Assembly: GCF_037975245.1 (NCBI RefSeq)
Contig: NC_092581.1
Span: forward strand, 1,994,501-2,058,500
Length of the DNA stretch: 64,000 nt
Reading direction: 5' to 3'
From: Apostichopus japonicus
Lineage: Eukaryota > Echinodermata > Holothuroidea > Aspidochirotida > Stichopodidae
A model generated the notes under the pieces. That model saw nothing but the letters and a program-made list of their open reading frames with translations. It made no database searches and was not told where the DNA came from. The position numbers and the translations under genes are program-made. Below, one piece after another: positions 26,801 through 37,647 of the stretch. The stretch's first letter is position 1; every line of letters starts with the position of its first letter.

Positions 26801-28972
26801 ATTCACGATTACGGCAGACAAATGATTTTTTCCCGCTGTGCAAATCAGAATGTTTGTCCAGGCAAGCGTTTGATAAATTTTAAGTCTCATTTCTTTTTCT
26901 ATTTGCAGTAAGCATACTGTTTATCTCTGGTTGAATTAATTAATTAATTAAAATAGTGACAGATCTATACTTAATGACTTGATTTGGTCTGACTTGATCA
27001 CACATTTGTTTTTAATCCTTCAATTCTAGCTATTAGGCAAGAGCTGTGAAAAGAAATCTGGGAAAAGCTGCCCAAATGTCTGTCGCTAAAATGATGACCT
27101 TTGACATTCTAACCTCACACAGAGAACTGTCAAGATACTGTACACCATCATACATAGAAACATATTTCTGAACTTCAATACTTTTATGTGACACCTCCCT
27201 GTTTTCATTTCAAGGCAGCCTTTCATGGTACATCAAAACTGGTAAAAAAATTTCCAATCGCACTTTTTTACGCTAAATCCCAATGGCAGTCCAGTTCACA
27301 AAATCAACCCATCCACAAAACGTATACATTTAAACTTTTAAAGAATTTCTGAATTTGTTCTGTATATGTGGTTTAATGAAAAGTATTTTAGCAACATTTT
27401 GTTCATGCAAAGAAAGATATCAGAATCAAATAGAATCAGTAGCTTCAGTCATCAATGGTCTTGTGTTAAGTTTGGTGAAAATATCTACGAGATATTTAAT
27501 ATATTCGTTGTCCTCTTGTAGTTTGGGCAACACCTGAAAACTTTGTATTTTCAGAAGATAAATTTTTCCCCCCCGACCATACTCAAGAAGATGCTTCTCC
27601 TGTATAGGCTAAAGAATATTAATATTTTCTGCACTGCTGTTTGCTTTCAAATCTAACATACTGCTTTAAATTTCCTATCGAAATGCTCGATAGCAATTTA
27701 GAAACTAAAGAAAAAAGCTGTTTTCATTGACTGCAGGGAATGCCAGTTCACAAGTTAAAAAAAAGTTTTTGGCTGAACCTTTTCGGATGATTAACAAGAA
27801 GAGAGGACGACCAAAAATTTCATCAATAACTCCCTCTGGTTGGATCAAACAGCACAAACAAACAGCTGTTTGCCAGGAAATGGCCAGAGGATTAGATGTA
27901 GTTCAAAAGTGGGTCATCTTACTGACAGGATGGATATCACAACCCCCCCCCGCCCCCCTTGACAGGATGTAAACACCTAATACATGTGAATAGTGAACAA
28001 AACAGCCACGATTATATATGTAGGTTTGTAGTCTAAATGGGAAACAACTGTAATCTTGACATTTCCCCCCCCCCCCCCCCGCATTGCCATAGTAACGGAT
28101 CCATACTGATGCTTTCATAGCACGTACTGTATTCATAAGAGTCACTCTCCCAGTATAAAACAAAGTTGCTTCTAGTGTTACAATGTTGTACACCGTAAAC
28201 AGTCGATTCAACAGATTTATGTGAACACTATCTTGTACAACAAACGACAAATATCACTAGTAAACAGTAAACCTTAGAAATGATAGTTTTCGAGACAGCA
28301 TGCTAATTAATCTGACATTTAGGTCTGTTCAAACCATGCACAGAAACAACCTGACACACACACAAAGCACTTCAGTTGTGTAAACACTGTCCCTGATAAT
28401 GTCATACAGTAACTATTTATGACCAGTAATTACTTTTGAAGTGAACTAGCTATTCATCAATTGGATTTCATGCAACCACCCCTAGCCAACCCCCCCTCCC
28501 CAACAAACCCCATCCTCACTTCCTCTCCACAATCATACAGTAAACACCCCTTCCATCACCACATGTGGACATTTATACCATATCAACAAATCAGAAAATA
28601 CATGTCTTATTGTCAGGAATCATTAGTTTCTTCTTCAGGAATCATAAGTTCCTTCTTCAGGAATCATATGTTTCTTTTTGTGGTTTTTAATTATTAGCTT
28701 TTTTGCAAGTCAATGTATACAGTAAGTTAGAAGTTTCTCAAATTTAAGCAGATTTGGATCATTTTCTTTCAGTTTCTGAGGTACTGTATATTAACATCGT
28801 TTTCCAATGCACTTTAGAGCAATTCTGCTTCTTTTTTTACGATCTACACATCTTTGTCATTTCAGCTGTACTATATTAAACAGATGTGATAAAGGGAGTG
28901 TATTTAGAAAACAGAGGGTAAAAGAATTACAAATACAAGGGACTAGTTGGAAACAAAGGGTCAAACAATGAA

Positions 28973-29015
<43 letters not shown>

Positions 29016-32000
29016 AACTTTAATACTCAATGTAAAAACTTGTGTCAATTTGTGATCAAAGATTGAGAGATTTGTTATAAATTTTGTGGGATTTGATGGA
29101 TGCTCTCATTTTTGCCCCCCCCCCCCCCCAGTACAGCATAATTACAAATAAAGACTATCATATAATCTCCCTGGCTTTTTGGTCACAGAACTTTGTTTGT
29201 TTCTGCACATCCTCTGTGTGTGGGTGTATGTGTGTGTATCTTTACCCTCATAATATCATATGTACATGCTCTATGTCACAAAATGTCTGCTTTATGTAAT
29301 GATAATAACTTGATGGACTAGTTATGGACCTCTGTTGTAACATGCTGAGAGCGGAAATAGATCTCATAAGGCGAGAAGGAATGCCACTTCTTGATAGGAA
29401 AAGCCCACAAGATGTTGACATCTGATCATACAACAAACCTATGACAAAGGCAAGTTCAAAAGTTCCCATGTTGCCGATAGCAACCCAAAATCTGCATATG
29501 AGGTAGGACCAGTAGTTAGGCGCAAAAGCATTCAACAGGCTGGAAACGCCAAGAATGGTTAAGGTGATGAAGAATGTCTTGTACCGTCCAAATCTGTGGA
29601 GAGATTAAGAAGACCATAATTTGAAAATGTATTTGAGAAGTTGCAGAAATATATAACTATAATCTGATAATTTGTAAAATGTTGAAGAAAAGAGCTATAG
29701 TACATCATAAGTGAACAATACTAAAATGTTATATTTTTTTTCCTCTTTTTTTTAAATTTGCTTAAACCAGACAGAGAGCCAGACATTGACATGACTGTGA
29801 ACTCTTCTTGGGGGGGGGGGGGGGAGGGGCGGTAATGTCTTGCTGTCAATTTTAAAGGAATGAGGTACAAGTGAAGTGCCTGGATTGTCAGCCTCTCTTC
29901 TCCACATGCAGTCTCCAAAATAATCATAAGGTTAATGCAGCCATATCACAATTCTACCGAGAGTTTCGGTGTAAGAAAATAGTCCAGACAAAGTCTTCTT
30001 CAAGAGCCAGATATCACTGTGGGGCTAGTGACATAAGATGGTTGAAGGAGGCACAGACCCAACTATCATGCTTAATCCATGTATACTGTACATGATAAAG
30101 ATTGACCGAAACACGCTGAGTGAATGCTTGCTCCATTTGAGAGAATATCCTTAATTAAAAGACTTGCCCGAGGGCTGTCATTTTACTACATTCATGGTTC
30201 CCACATAGACTCTTAAACAATTGATATTCAAGCTTATTTCACGGCCAAAAAAATGATATATTATTATTTGCACACAACTTAAACAGTTTCGTGTACATGT
30301 CTTAAACACCCTGTTGCTGGTGTGAATAAACGTAGGTAGTTATCAAAATTGAATAATAAGAGGAGACGACTTTTTTTCCTCACTTTTTCGAGACTAAAAA
30401 ATTCCAAATTCTAGGACTTTCAAGACTGATGTAAATAAAAAGAGGTTCTTTCCTCTTCCCTACTTTTTCCTCAACTTTCCTGACAGCTTGGAAACCATGA
30501 AACCTGTAATGTGATAGTCACTGTACTGCAGTAGGATCAGCAACCTTTTTCTAAATTATTATTATTATTTTTGCTTTACATATTTTTCGAGGTAGAATGT
30601 TAACACTGGATACCGTTGACACCAAACACAATGTGATTAATACTATCAAAGTCATGGTAAGAGCTAACCCCCCCCTTCCCCTTCCCCCCCATTATTTATC
30701 TATGCTGGGAAAGAAGGGGCAGGAGAAGTAACTCCTGCACAGTTGTGCCCGAATTACCTCCCTCCCCAACGACCTATCGGGGCAAGCTCTGTAAGAGCGT
30801 CCATTGTAACGGCATACGTAGTTTGTTCTGTATGTGTTCTGGCCTGTGGGTGCCCAGAAATTGGCAGTAATATAATTTCCAAAATGAATTCATCAACAGT
30901 CAGGTTTGGACACTGCCAGCCTCTGGGGACAAGTTCATTGAAAGAAGTTTTCAGGAAAGTAGGATCGATCGAAAGGAATGAAAAATGTTAAAAAAGCTGA
31001 CATTCCTTAGGGTATTTTACGATTAATGATTCTTTGATTATTAACTAACATACCACCGATCCATACTTTTCTGTATAAATACAGTGCTCAGTTAGATCCA
31101 GCCATTATAGTGTAGTGCAGTCCATCCTAAATAACGTACAAGAATGGAATTGGTGTTTACAACAGCTACAGTAGACTGAGTAGAGTACTATGCTTTAGCA
31201 ATCGCATTTTTTGAAATCCCTAAACCGGGAAATAAGCTAGAGTTCAAATTTTGCGACATTGCAGCTTTGAAGGTTTTGAACTTTGTCTCAGATACTGTGC
31301 ATTTTAACCTACTATGGTTCCTCCTGTGTGCAAATACCGATATGGACTCGGACAGTACAGCAACTTGACCACATAACTGTAAGGCATTTCGCGATACAGT
31401 ACCAGATCATAAATTATTCCCCGAAAAACATGATGTTTATCATGGGAATAAAATGCAAAGTGTTGAACATTAATGGGCACATCATGTGTTCTATAAGGAA
31501 ATATTGTCGATAGACAGGCTTCTAACGTGTGCGTTGCGACTAGAAGGCTTTGTCTTTATAACTACACATGGGGAGGCATCACATGTCCATACTACAAACA
31601 TTTGTTGGGCCATTAGTGAAGAACACATGTTTTTTTACTGGAAAACATATTTGTCGTCACCATCCTGGAGTGCAATGTTGTTTAAAGCAGATTACTAGAA
31701 TCGACTGAACAGTGACAAAAATCTTTGGCCGCAGCTTTTATCCGGGATTAATAAAACTGAAATCATTCACCACATTTCCTACTTCCAATAGATATGTGAT
31801 ATTATACATATTTTCAATCTTCACAAACAGAATAACAACCAAGAGTCATTGTAGTTCCCCCGGAGAGTTCCTGTACGAATACTTGGAAAGACGTCACTTG
31901 AAGCAATGAGTGCCATAACTTTTAATTCTGTACATAATAAATGCTTTACTAGATCATACTGCCATACAAACAAATGCAAACAAACCAAACAAAGAAAAGA

Positions 32001-34101
32001 ATAGATCTACCAGTGGGTTGCTCGACAATGAGAATCGTTCAACTATAAAATAAACAAGTTTATGAATGATCTCTGGTTACCCCCCCACCCCCCACCTTCT
32101 AAAAGATTTAAAGTGCTAAAATAAGTTATGAAAGGCAAACTTTCCTAGAAATATTGATAAATCCCATTGCATTATTCAAACTAGACCTTTACATTGTCCC
32201 ATAGGGAGAATCACCATGGTTCACTTGCACAGACAATATAGGGAAGGTCTGAAAATACATACACCCAAAATGCATCCACCCAAAACATTCGCCCAATGCC
32301 TCCACCCAATACGTCCACCTCTGGCCTGATTCAGTGCATCTACGAGCAACTCATCTTTATCGTTACAGTTCTTTTCGTTTCAGTTATATTTGTAACTTTG
32401 CATTCGTTATAATAGTTCCACATATTGAATACCCCCCTCAGTCTTTCTACATGGTTAAACAACAAATTTTGCTGCCCCTACTGTACTGTACAGTAGAGTC
32501 CTAGCATGCATACAGTACATCGTTGACAGTACAGTCCGATACAGAAAGTTTCTGAGGCCAACAAATTTGATGTCCAATGTTCGCACATTCAAACCTTTAA
32601 AAATTGGAAAGACTCAATTTCCACATTCTTCTGGCAGTTTTTTGAGAGACTACTGTAGGTAAGGTCAAAAAAATAATTACATTTTCAGACTTACAGTATC
32701 TAACATCTTTCCCTTCAAATGTGGAGTAGCATGCCGCAACATTACTGTACGTCATTTAATTCAATGGAACATATGCACTCTCATGTAAAGAAATTAATTT
32801 TTCCCAAATTCTTCTTTCAAACCTAATTCTCTCCCATTTAATTAATACACATGTATGTATGTGTCCAAATTCTTAAAAAAGACTTTTGAATTTTGCTAAA
32901 GTTACAATTCACCTTCTGGTCACAATGACATTATATTTTAATTTCTAGTAATTTCCTTTTAGAAACGAGGCTACTGGTGTCTCAAGAGTTTTTCACGCAC
33001 ATTTCTACACAATACCGTACAGTACTATATTTGATCTTCTTCCTCATTTGAGCGAGTAAAATGAAAGTCACTCCGAATGGATTTGCTATTAAATTGGCTG
33101 AAATTGATCAAATTGCTCGCACACAAATATGATATAAACTGATGATAAAATTTGCTCAGACGGTAACTTTTGACAATCTGAGATCGACTGAACACACTAC
33201 TCATCTCATTTCATTAGGAATTTCAACGCTTTGAGACATGACTTCTGTGCAGTTACATATGCAAAGCGCTTCCTTGCTGACGAATAATCTCAAAAACACT
33301 ATCTTTCAAGGTTATTGGAAAAAAAAAATCATTCAAATCTTTGTTTCGAGAAGGCAACGATCTAGTGTGCGTGTCTGGAATGAAATTGCTTTCCTCCAAG
33401 GAGACGTGGGGGGGGGGGGAGAGAACAAACCGATCTCTGCCGTGACGGACTTCGTTGAGGAGGCCAAGTTCATTAATGATGATGAACGAGGCATTGACAG
33501 AAATACATGTGTGCATTCCTGGGATATTGATGTTAAACAAGATTCAGAAAGATTTAATGACAATTTTCTCTGCAAAATTTTGACAAAGATTGTAGTTTCT
33601 AATTTATATATACGGAATTTGATATGATGAGAATTTGGGAAAATCTCCTAGGCTTACAGTATGTAACTCCATGGTTTGAAAACCTCGACAGAAGGAGACC
33701 AAGACATTCTATACTGTATGTGACACCACCAACAAACTTGTTCCATACAGCACATATATATATTAATATATATATTCACTTTTCTCACCTGTTTTTGAGG
33801 GGGATATTCATGGCAAGCATCTCTATTATATACTTTATTAACACTACACACAGATGACAGTTGGGACTGCCTCTCCTTTAACTACTGTACAATATTAGAC
33901 CAGACCATGTGGTACTTACTTAAGTACAGTAGCTACTGAATAGAGTACTTCAGTTTGCTGCTTAATCTGTACTCGAGTGGACTTGAGTATTATTTGGAAT
34001 GTCCTTGGAACTATTGGAAACAAGTATCTTTAAATCTGCTAGTTTGAAATTGGTTAAAATGAATGCATGTTGAAGAAGGTAATGGATCTCCTTTTGCAGG
34101 T

Positions 34102-34161
<60 letters not shown>

Positions 34162-37100
34162 GGTTGTACTGTATTGCTCAATATCAAAATTGAAGTCCTT
34201 TCCGTTGGATAACAGAAAAATACTTCCGGCATTTACATTTGGCATCGCAAATTTTCAGGTTTACCCTGAATTCATTTTTCCCCCTAAAATACTGACAATT
34301 TTAAAGGGTTCTCTGCTCATATATACAAAATCTACTACACACATTCTTTGCAATATGTATGATTCTGCTATATCTAGCACCAGAAAAATCATTCCCAGGA
34401 TGATAAGCCAGTTTTTATGTAGAAATCAACCGCAGGTCATCAAAGTTTTATTAATCTGCTTTGCAGGTGTGGTCAAGAGATCATAAACTTTGCAACAAAA
34501 GTCAATAAACCCATGGATTGATTTACAGATATTTATGGTCCATCTTGTATAATCAGTCCTATGTCGCCTGTTCATTAATACCACATCGTATAAAAAAAAA
34601 AAACTACAAAAAAAAAAAACTACAAAAAATACCACATCGTATGAAGGTGTGGTGGGTGAGTCTCAAGCATTTATTCGACCAATTGTTGTTTCAATAAATA
34701 AAATTTCTATGATCCAATTTGATGAAAGTCACAACTACGGTATGGGGCTAACGGTTATGCACGTAAGTCACTCTGCAGAGAGCTCAAAGCCCAAAGAAAA
34801 GAACGACAAATACACAGACCAAAAAAAAAAAAAAAAATTGAAATTGAGAAATGTCATCAAAGCCTTCTAAGCCATTAAACAAGTTTTGAGTTGCTTCTCA
34901 CAAGTACTGACAAGTGGGGCCCGCGAGGTCTCACGAGGGAGTTTGATCAAACTTATGTGGGAGCCGTAACAGCCAACAATCTTTCCTTTCCCCCCCCCCT
35001 TCCCCCAGCCGATTTACTCTGGCCTCTTTCAGAAGAGACAAAATACGGGACCTAAGATTATGAGTAGGATTGTACTCGACAAGGAGATCAGCAATGGCAG
35101 TATTAAAGAGCACGATTGTTTAGGGATTTACTTCAAAAGTGCAGCATTTAGTCTAGACATGATTCTGGACGTAACAGGAAGCCAGGGTATAATTATCCTT
35201 TATCACCGGGGTGATGTGACATGCTTTTTTCTGGATAGATATTAAAACTAAAAAGAGGGCTGCTGTTTTTCCTGTAATTTCTGCCGTGTTTTTTACATTA
35301 TTATGATCCTGCCACCTTTCAGAAGAGCTCTAGAAACCTTGCACGGGGAAGAAATGCGCAATGTTATGAGAACACAGGTAACGTGAGGGGACTGCAAATA
35401 TTCACGGTGCCCGAGTCATTTTAAAAAAAAAAAGAATTCTTAAGAAAACTTACCTGTCTGCTACGTAGCCAAAGAACAGGGAGCCAAAGAAGACGCCACT
35501 AAAGAACACCGACTGGCTGATTCTGGCTAGGGCTTTCCGGTCACACCAGAGCTCAAACTATTAAAAAATTAATGTGTGGGGGAAATAAACTTTAGTACAA
35601 AAAACACTGGCGGGCTGGAGCCACATGTCATACACACATCGTATTGTTTGGTGTCTCATCTTCCCCACCCCCCCAAACAGCAGGATCCCCTCCTCCCTCC
35701 CCTCCCTCCCCTCCCTCCCCTCCCTCCCCTCCCTCCCCTCCACCCACAAAAAAAGCATTACACACTGCACATTTTGTCTACATGATATTTCCTATCAAAG
35801 CCAGTTCTAGAAAGAACATGCAAAGAACATCACATATTGAAATGATATCTTTTAATTTACATATAATACAGTACTACTAATGGCCTTCCTTAAATATCAT
35901 GGTTATTGCTTATGACGTGCGCTAAGAAATCTAACATATTAACTGCAACAACAACAACCACCCCCCCCCAAAAAAAAACGACAAAAAAAACACTTTGTAT
36001 AAACATTGTCGTCCTTTGGAAATTTCCCAAACATTTTCCACTTGTGATCTAATGCTAACAGTTTACATGCAAATGAAATGTGATTTTAAAGGACGACTCC
36101 TGATCAAGCAATTAAGTTAGTTAATGTTCTTTTTCAATGATCTACCATCGGGATATATTTCTTTCCTTGATATCATGGATCAAGTATCCTTTGAGGAACC
36201 ACAATATTATACTTGTATTGAACTACAAAGGTAATATTAAAAGATTTTAAAAGCATAACTGAAAAGTACTGCACTTGCAAATTTCGACAACTCTGACAAA
36301 TTTTTAACAGCTAGGGTAAAGTTTCTAGGGACAATTGAATAATAAAACAATAATAAAGTCAATGAATAATAAGTAATAAAAAGTTTTTGTGTAATTCCTA
36401 TTTAATCCTCTGACCTTACAACAGCTTTTGGAGTTTATATTTGTTTTTTGTTACTTTTTTTTTTTAAATGCTATTTTGCGACTAAAAGCAAATAACAATA
36501 TGTAGTTTGGTACCTATCTTGACTTGTTATTGTAAGTGCCATTTTCAACTTGTTTTTGGAAATGTGCAATTTGCTTCTAAATGTGTTAGTTTTGCTACAT
36601 GAAGAGTTGTCTGGGAGACCAAAAATACTGAGATAAGAATCAAATGATTCAATTACCATTTTTGGTGTCTGCATGTAAGTCTTCTCTTTGCAACCAACTG
36701 GAGTAGTAGTAAGTTAGGGGTTGGGGGGAAGATTTTCTAAATCTTAAAACTTATTTGGTAAAATATATTGGAAAAATTGTTTTGAAAAAAAAAAAGGCTG
36801 GACACATTTTTGTCTTCATAATTTCAAAACTTAAAACAGCTGCTTTAACTATCTAGAAGCAAACTGAGCTGGTGCGCTATCATGTACTTAGCTCTGCTCG
36901 CTGATGATCTTGAAAGATGGGTGCATATATACTCACGTCGGAATTGATGGTGCGGACGAGATTGCTACGATCCTGCACCCAGCCCTGATTGCAGGCCACC
37001 GTCTGGTTACGGCGTTCCACCGTGTAGCTGACAGAGGTACCGCTGGCGTTGACCTGGTATATGCCATCGTAGCGTTTACACTGCTGGAAGGTACCGGTGC

Positions 37101-37371
37101 CATTCACCCTCGGAATGGTTGCATTTCTGTACTGGTGGATACAGTCGAGGTACATCTCCGGATCGGACTTGCGGTAGTTCCTGTAACACTGCTCGACTTC
37201 GTAGGAGTACTCCTCGACGGCGCACCAGTGGTCCTCGTTGGTACCCATATGAAAGACCTGCAGCATCTGTTGGAAGGCCACGGCGATGGCCACCAGGCAG
37301 AATAAGAAATACATGCGCCGCTGGTAGCGGCCAAACTCCCCGATGCAACTCAGGACGTCGTCAAACTTCAT
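14740..37371 (-). CDS. SLC22 family organic ion transporter, complete gene, ten coding exons
   Basis: This is a twelve-span plasma-membrane carrier of the SLC22 family, which moves organic cations, anions or zwitterions such as carnitine. The joined exons encode 569 residues, a usual family length. In order: span 1 (about 20-42); an extracellular loop with six cysteines (50, 62, 77, 98, 127, 150) and sequons at Asn83, 90, 108 and 122; the MFS signature GYVADRFGRYK (175-185); an intracellular ESARWL motif (292-297); PLGRR after span 8; and [11 protein letters not shown] (463-473). The C-tail is acidic and basic. All nine introns are GT-AG and keep frame. Arg485 sits where organic cation transporters carry Asp and anion or OCTN-type members carry Arg, so the substrate is probably not a simple cation; this is inference. 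A paralogue lies downstream in the same orientation (424-867). The start is the conserved MKFDDVL methionine. Confidence 0.93.
16157..16369 (-). CDS. SLC22 gene coding exon 9
   Basis: 213 nt, residues 473-543 plus two bases of Phe544. It encodes spans 11 and 12, with Arg485 in span 11 and [20 protein letters not shown], the usual end of the SLC22 membrane domain. The frame would stop at TAA (16153-16155), but the bases there read GTAAGA, a good splice donor (16151-16156). Splicing to 14818 keeps the frame. If the intron is retained, the protein ends after residue 544. Confidence 0.9.
16373..17170. repeat. tandem array of about 170-178 bp in intron 8
   Basis: Units marked by CATTCAAGAATAACTCCTGT start at 16461, 16639, 16812 and 16982, with a last partial copy at 17159. 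The first, truncated copy includes the pyrimidine tract of the authentic exon 9 acceptor. Each full unit therefore repeats that tract and carries its own CACAG acceptor-like site on the minus strand. Confidence 0.88.
17708..17816 (-). CDS. SLC22 gene coding exon 8
   Basis: 109 nt, residues 437-472 plus two bases of Arg473. It encodes span 10 ([20 protein letters not shown]) and the near-invariant family motif [13 protein letters not shown]. The acceptor is TTTTTAG and the donor is GTAAGG (17702-17707). Confidence 0.94.
18841..19052 (-). CDS. SLC22 gene coding exon 7
   Basis: 212 nt, residues 366-436 plus one base of Pro437. It encodes the core of span 7 ([18 protein letters not shown]), span 8 (an [13 protein letters not shown] stretch), the second MFS-like PLGRR loop and span 9. 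The donor is GTGAGT (18835-18840) and the acceptor is CCAAG (AG). The frame stays open upstream into intron 6, but the splice to exon 6 is required by the family alignment. Confidence 0.93.
19196..19410. repeat. degenerate minisatellite in intron 6
   Basis: About eight variants of a 24-30 base unit, GGACTTGGTTGACAATGTC with changes. It keeps one minus-strand frame open next to exon 7, which makes a false extension of that exon. Confidence 0.8.
19705..19793 (-). CDS. SLC22 gene coding exon 6 (short)
   Basis: 89 nt, residues 337-365 plus two bases of Trp366. It reads [20 protein letters not shown] then [10 protein letters not shown], the intracellular loop end and the start of span 7; the LF-x-TPNLR pattern is typical of SLC22. 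The acceptor is CATACAG and the donor GTGAGA (19699-19704). It is too short to show as a long open frame, but it fits both neighbours in phase and removes the apparent gap in the protein. Confidence 0.92.
19794..23577 (-). other. SLC22 intron 5
   Basis: 3.8 kb with no further exon supported. It holds T/C repeats (about 20190-20285, units like GGTCTCCCCCATTTTTTT), poly-C at about 20622 and a 20-base G run at 22424-22444. The part from about 21800 to 22260 is richer in CG than its surroundings and has several overlapping short open frames on both strands. None is recognised; an old transposon is possible. Confidence 0.6.
23578..23722 (-). CDS. SLC22 gene coding exon 5
   Basis: 145 nt, residues 288-336. 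It encodes the family motif [20 protein letters not shown] and the start of the large intracellular loop between spans 6 and 7. The donor chosen is GTATGT (23572-23577), after Val336. A weaker GT three bases earlier would drop only that valine and keep frame, so a one-residue splice variant is possible. Confidence 0.9.
23723..25862 (-). other. SLC22 intron 4
   Basis: 2.1 kb. Nothing recognised apart from short G and C runs (about 23791 and 25109). Confidence 0.7.
25863..26031 (-). CDS. SLC22 gene coding exon 4
   Basis: 169 nt, residues 232-287 plus two bases of Pro288. It starts [10 protein letters not shown], the conserved loop after span 4, and runs through spans 5 and 6 ([18 protein letters not shown], then [12 protein letters not shown]). 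The acceptor is CACAG and the donor is GTGAGT (25857-25862). Confidence 0.93.
26032..29438 (-). other. SLC22 intron 3
   Basis: 3.4 kb. It holds C runs (about 27946, 28064 and 29116), three copies of a 24-base unit with CAGGAATCAT (28613-28672), and a (TA)n microsatellite at 28974-29012. No gene was seen inside it. Confidence 0.7.
29439..29593 (-). CDS. SLC22 gene coding exon 3
   Basis: 155 nt, residues 180 (last base) to 231 plus one base of Gly232. It completes the MFS signature (R-FGRYK) and encodes spans 3 and 4, including [16 protein letters not shown] and [12 protein letters not shown]. The acceptor is CAG (29594-29596). The donor GTTTGT is weak at positions 3 and 4 of the consensus but is the only one that keeps frame and the family alignment. 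Confidence 0.9.
29594..35453 (-). other. SLC22 intron 2
   Basis: 5.9 kb, the longest intron. It contains G and C runs, a (GCCA)n microsatellite at 34103-34161, and from about 30.5 kb onward many copies of TACTGTA/TACAGTA words. No supported coding exon was found inside. Confidence 0.7.
34103..34161. repeat. (GCCA)n tetranucleotide microsatellite
   Basis: About 14 perfect units in intron 2. They produce open frames of repeated Ala-Ser-Gln-Pro or Gly-Trp-Leu-Ala on the two strands, which are not genes. Confidence 0.97.
35454..35557 (-). CDS. SLC22 gene coding exon 2
   Basis: 104 nt, residues 146-179 plus two bases of Arg180. It reads [19 protein letters not shown] and so on: the end of the extracellular loop with the sixth cysteine (Cys150), span 2, and the first half of the MFS signature (GYVAD). 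The acceptor is TAG after a T-rich tract and the donor is GTAAGT (35448-35453). Confidence 0.94.
35554..36936 (-). other. SLC22 intron 1
   Basis: 1.4 kb (the intron proper begins at 35558), with a CCCTCCCTCC pyrimidine microsatellite at about 35687-35743 and otherwise AT-rich sequence. No exon was seen. Confidence 0.75.
36937..37371 (-). CDS. SLC22 gene coding exon 1
   Basis: 435 nt, residues 1-145, phase 0 at its end. The ATG is at 37369-37371. It encodes the N-terminus, membrane span 1 and most of the extracellular loop with five of the six loop cysteines. The donor is GTGAGT (36931-36936). The third-position and overall GC of this exon is clearly higher than in the matching exon of the left paralogue. 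Confidence 0.95.
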
Positions 37372-37389
37372 AGTGATGGAATTTTCCGG
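37372..37389 (-). other. 5' untranslated segment of the SLC22 gene, bounded by a splice acceptor
   Basis: Directly upstream of the ATG the minus strand reads a pyrimidine tract then CTCCGCAG, a good acceptor ending at 37390. The 18 bases between it and the ATG would be the end of the 5' untranslated region. The upstream noncoding exon was not found. The left paralogue has the same arrangement, with the acceptor one base before its ATG. Confidence 0.55.
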
Positions 37390-37647
37390 CTGCGGAGAAC
37401 AGGTGAGACATTGGATGCAAATTTAAAAATCGGTTGACTATATAGGACTGTATAGTGGAAATGAAATATCTACATACAGCTATGCACTTCTCTCCCTTCC
37501 TCCCTCCCTCTATAATCCCCCAAACCCACAAGTAAATACACAACGGACAAAAGAAAACAAAAGAAAAAATGAATAGACAATGAATTGTATTACACTCTTG
37601 TTGACATAAATTTGACTAATTCAGAAACCAGAATGAAAACATTTCAT

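Noticed and set aside
34103-34161. CRISPR-like array
   Set aside because: The units are a plain tetranucleotide microsatellite without spacers, in a eukaryotic intron. No CRISPR array is present anywhere in the window.
34067-34486. Open frame with Ala-Ser-Gln-Pro repeats
   Set aside because: It is a (GCCA)n microsatellite in intron 2 translated by chance.
36904-37305. Plus-strand open frame of 133 codons
   Set aside because: It is the antisense shadow of SLC22 exon 1, with no family resemblance or splice support.
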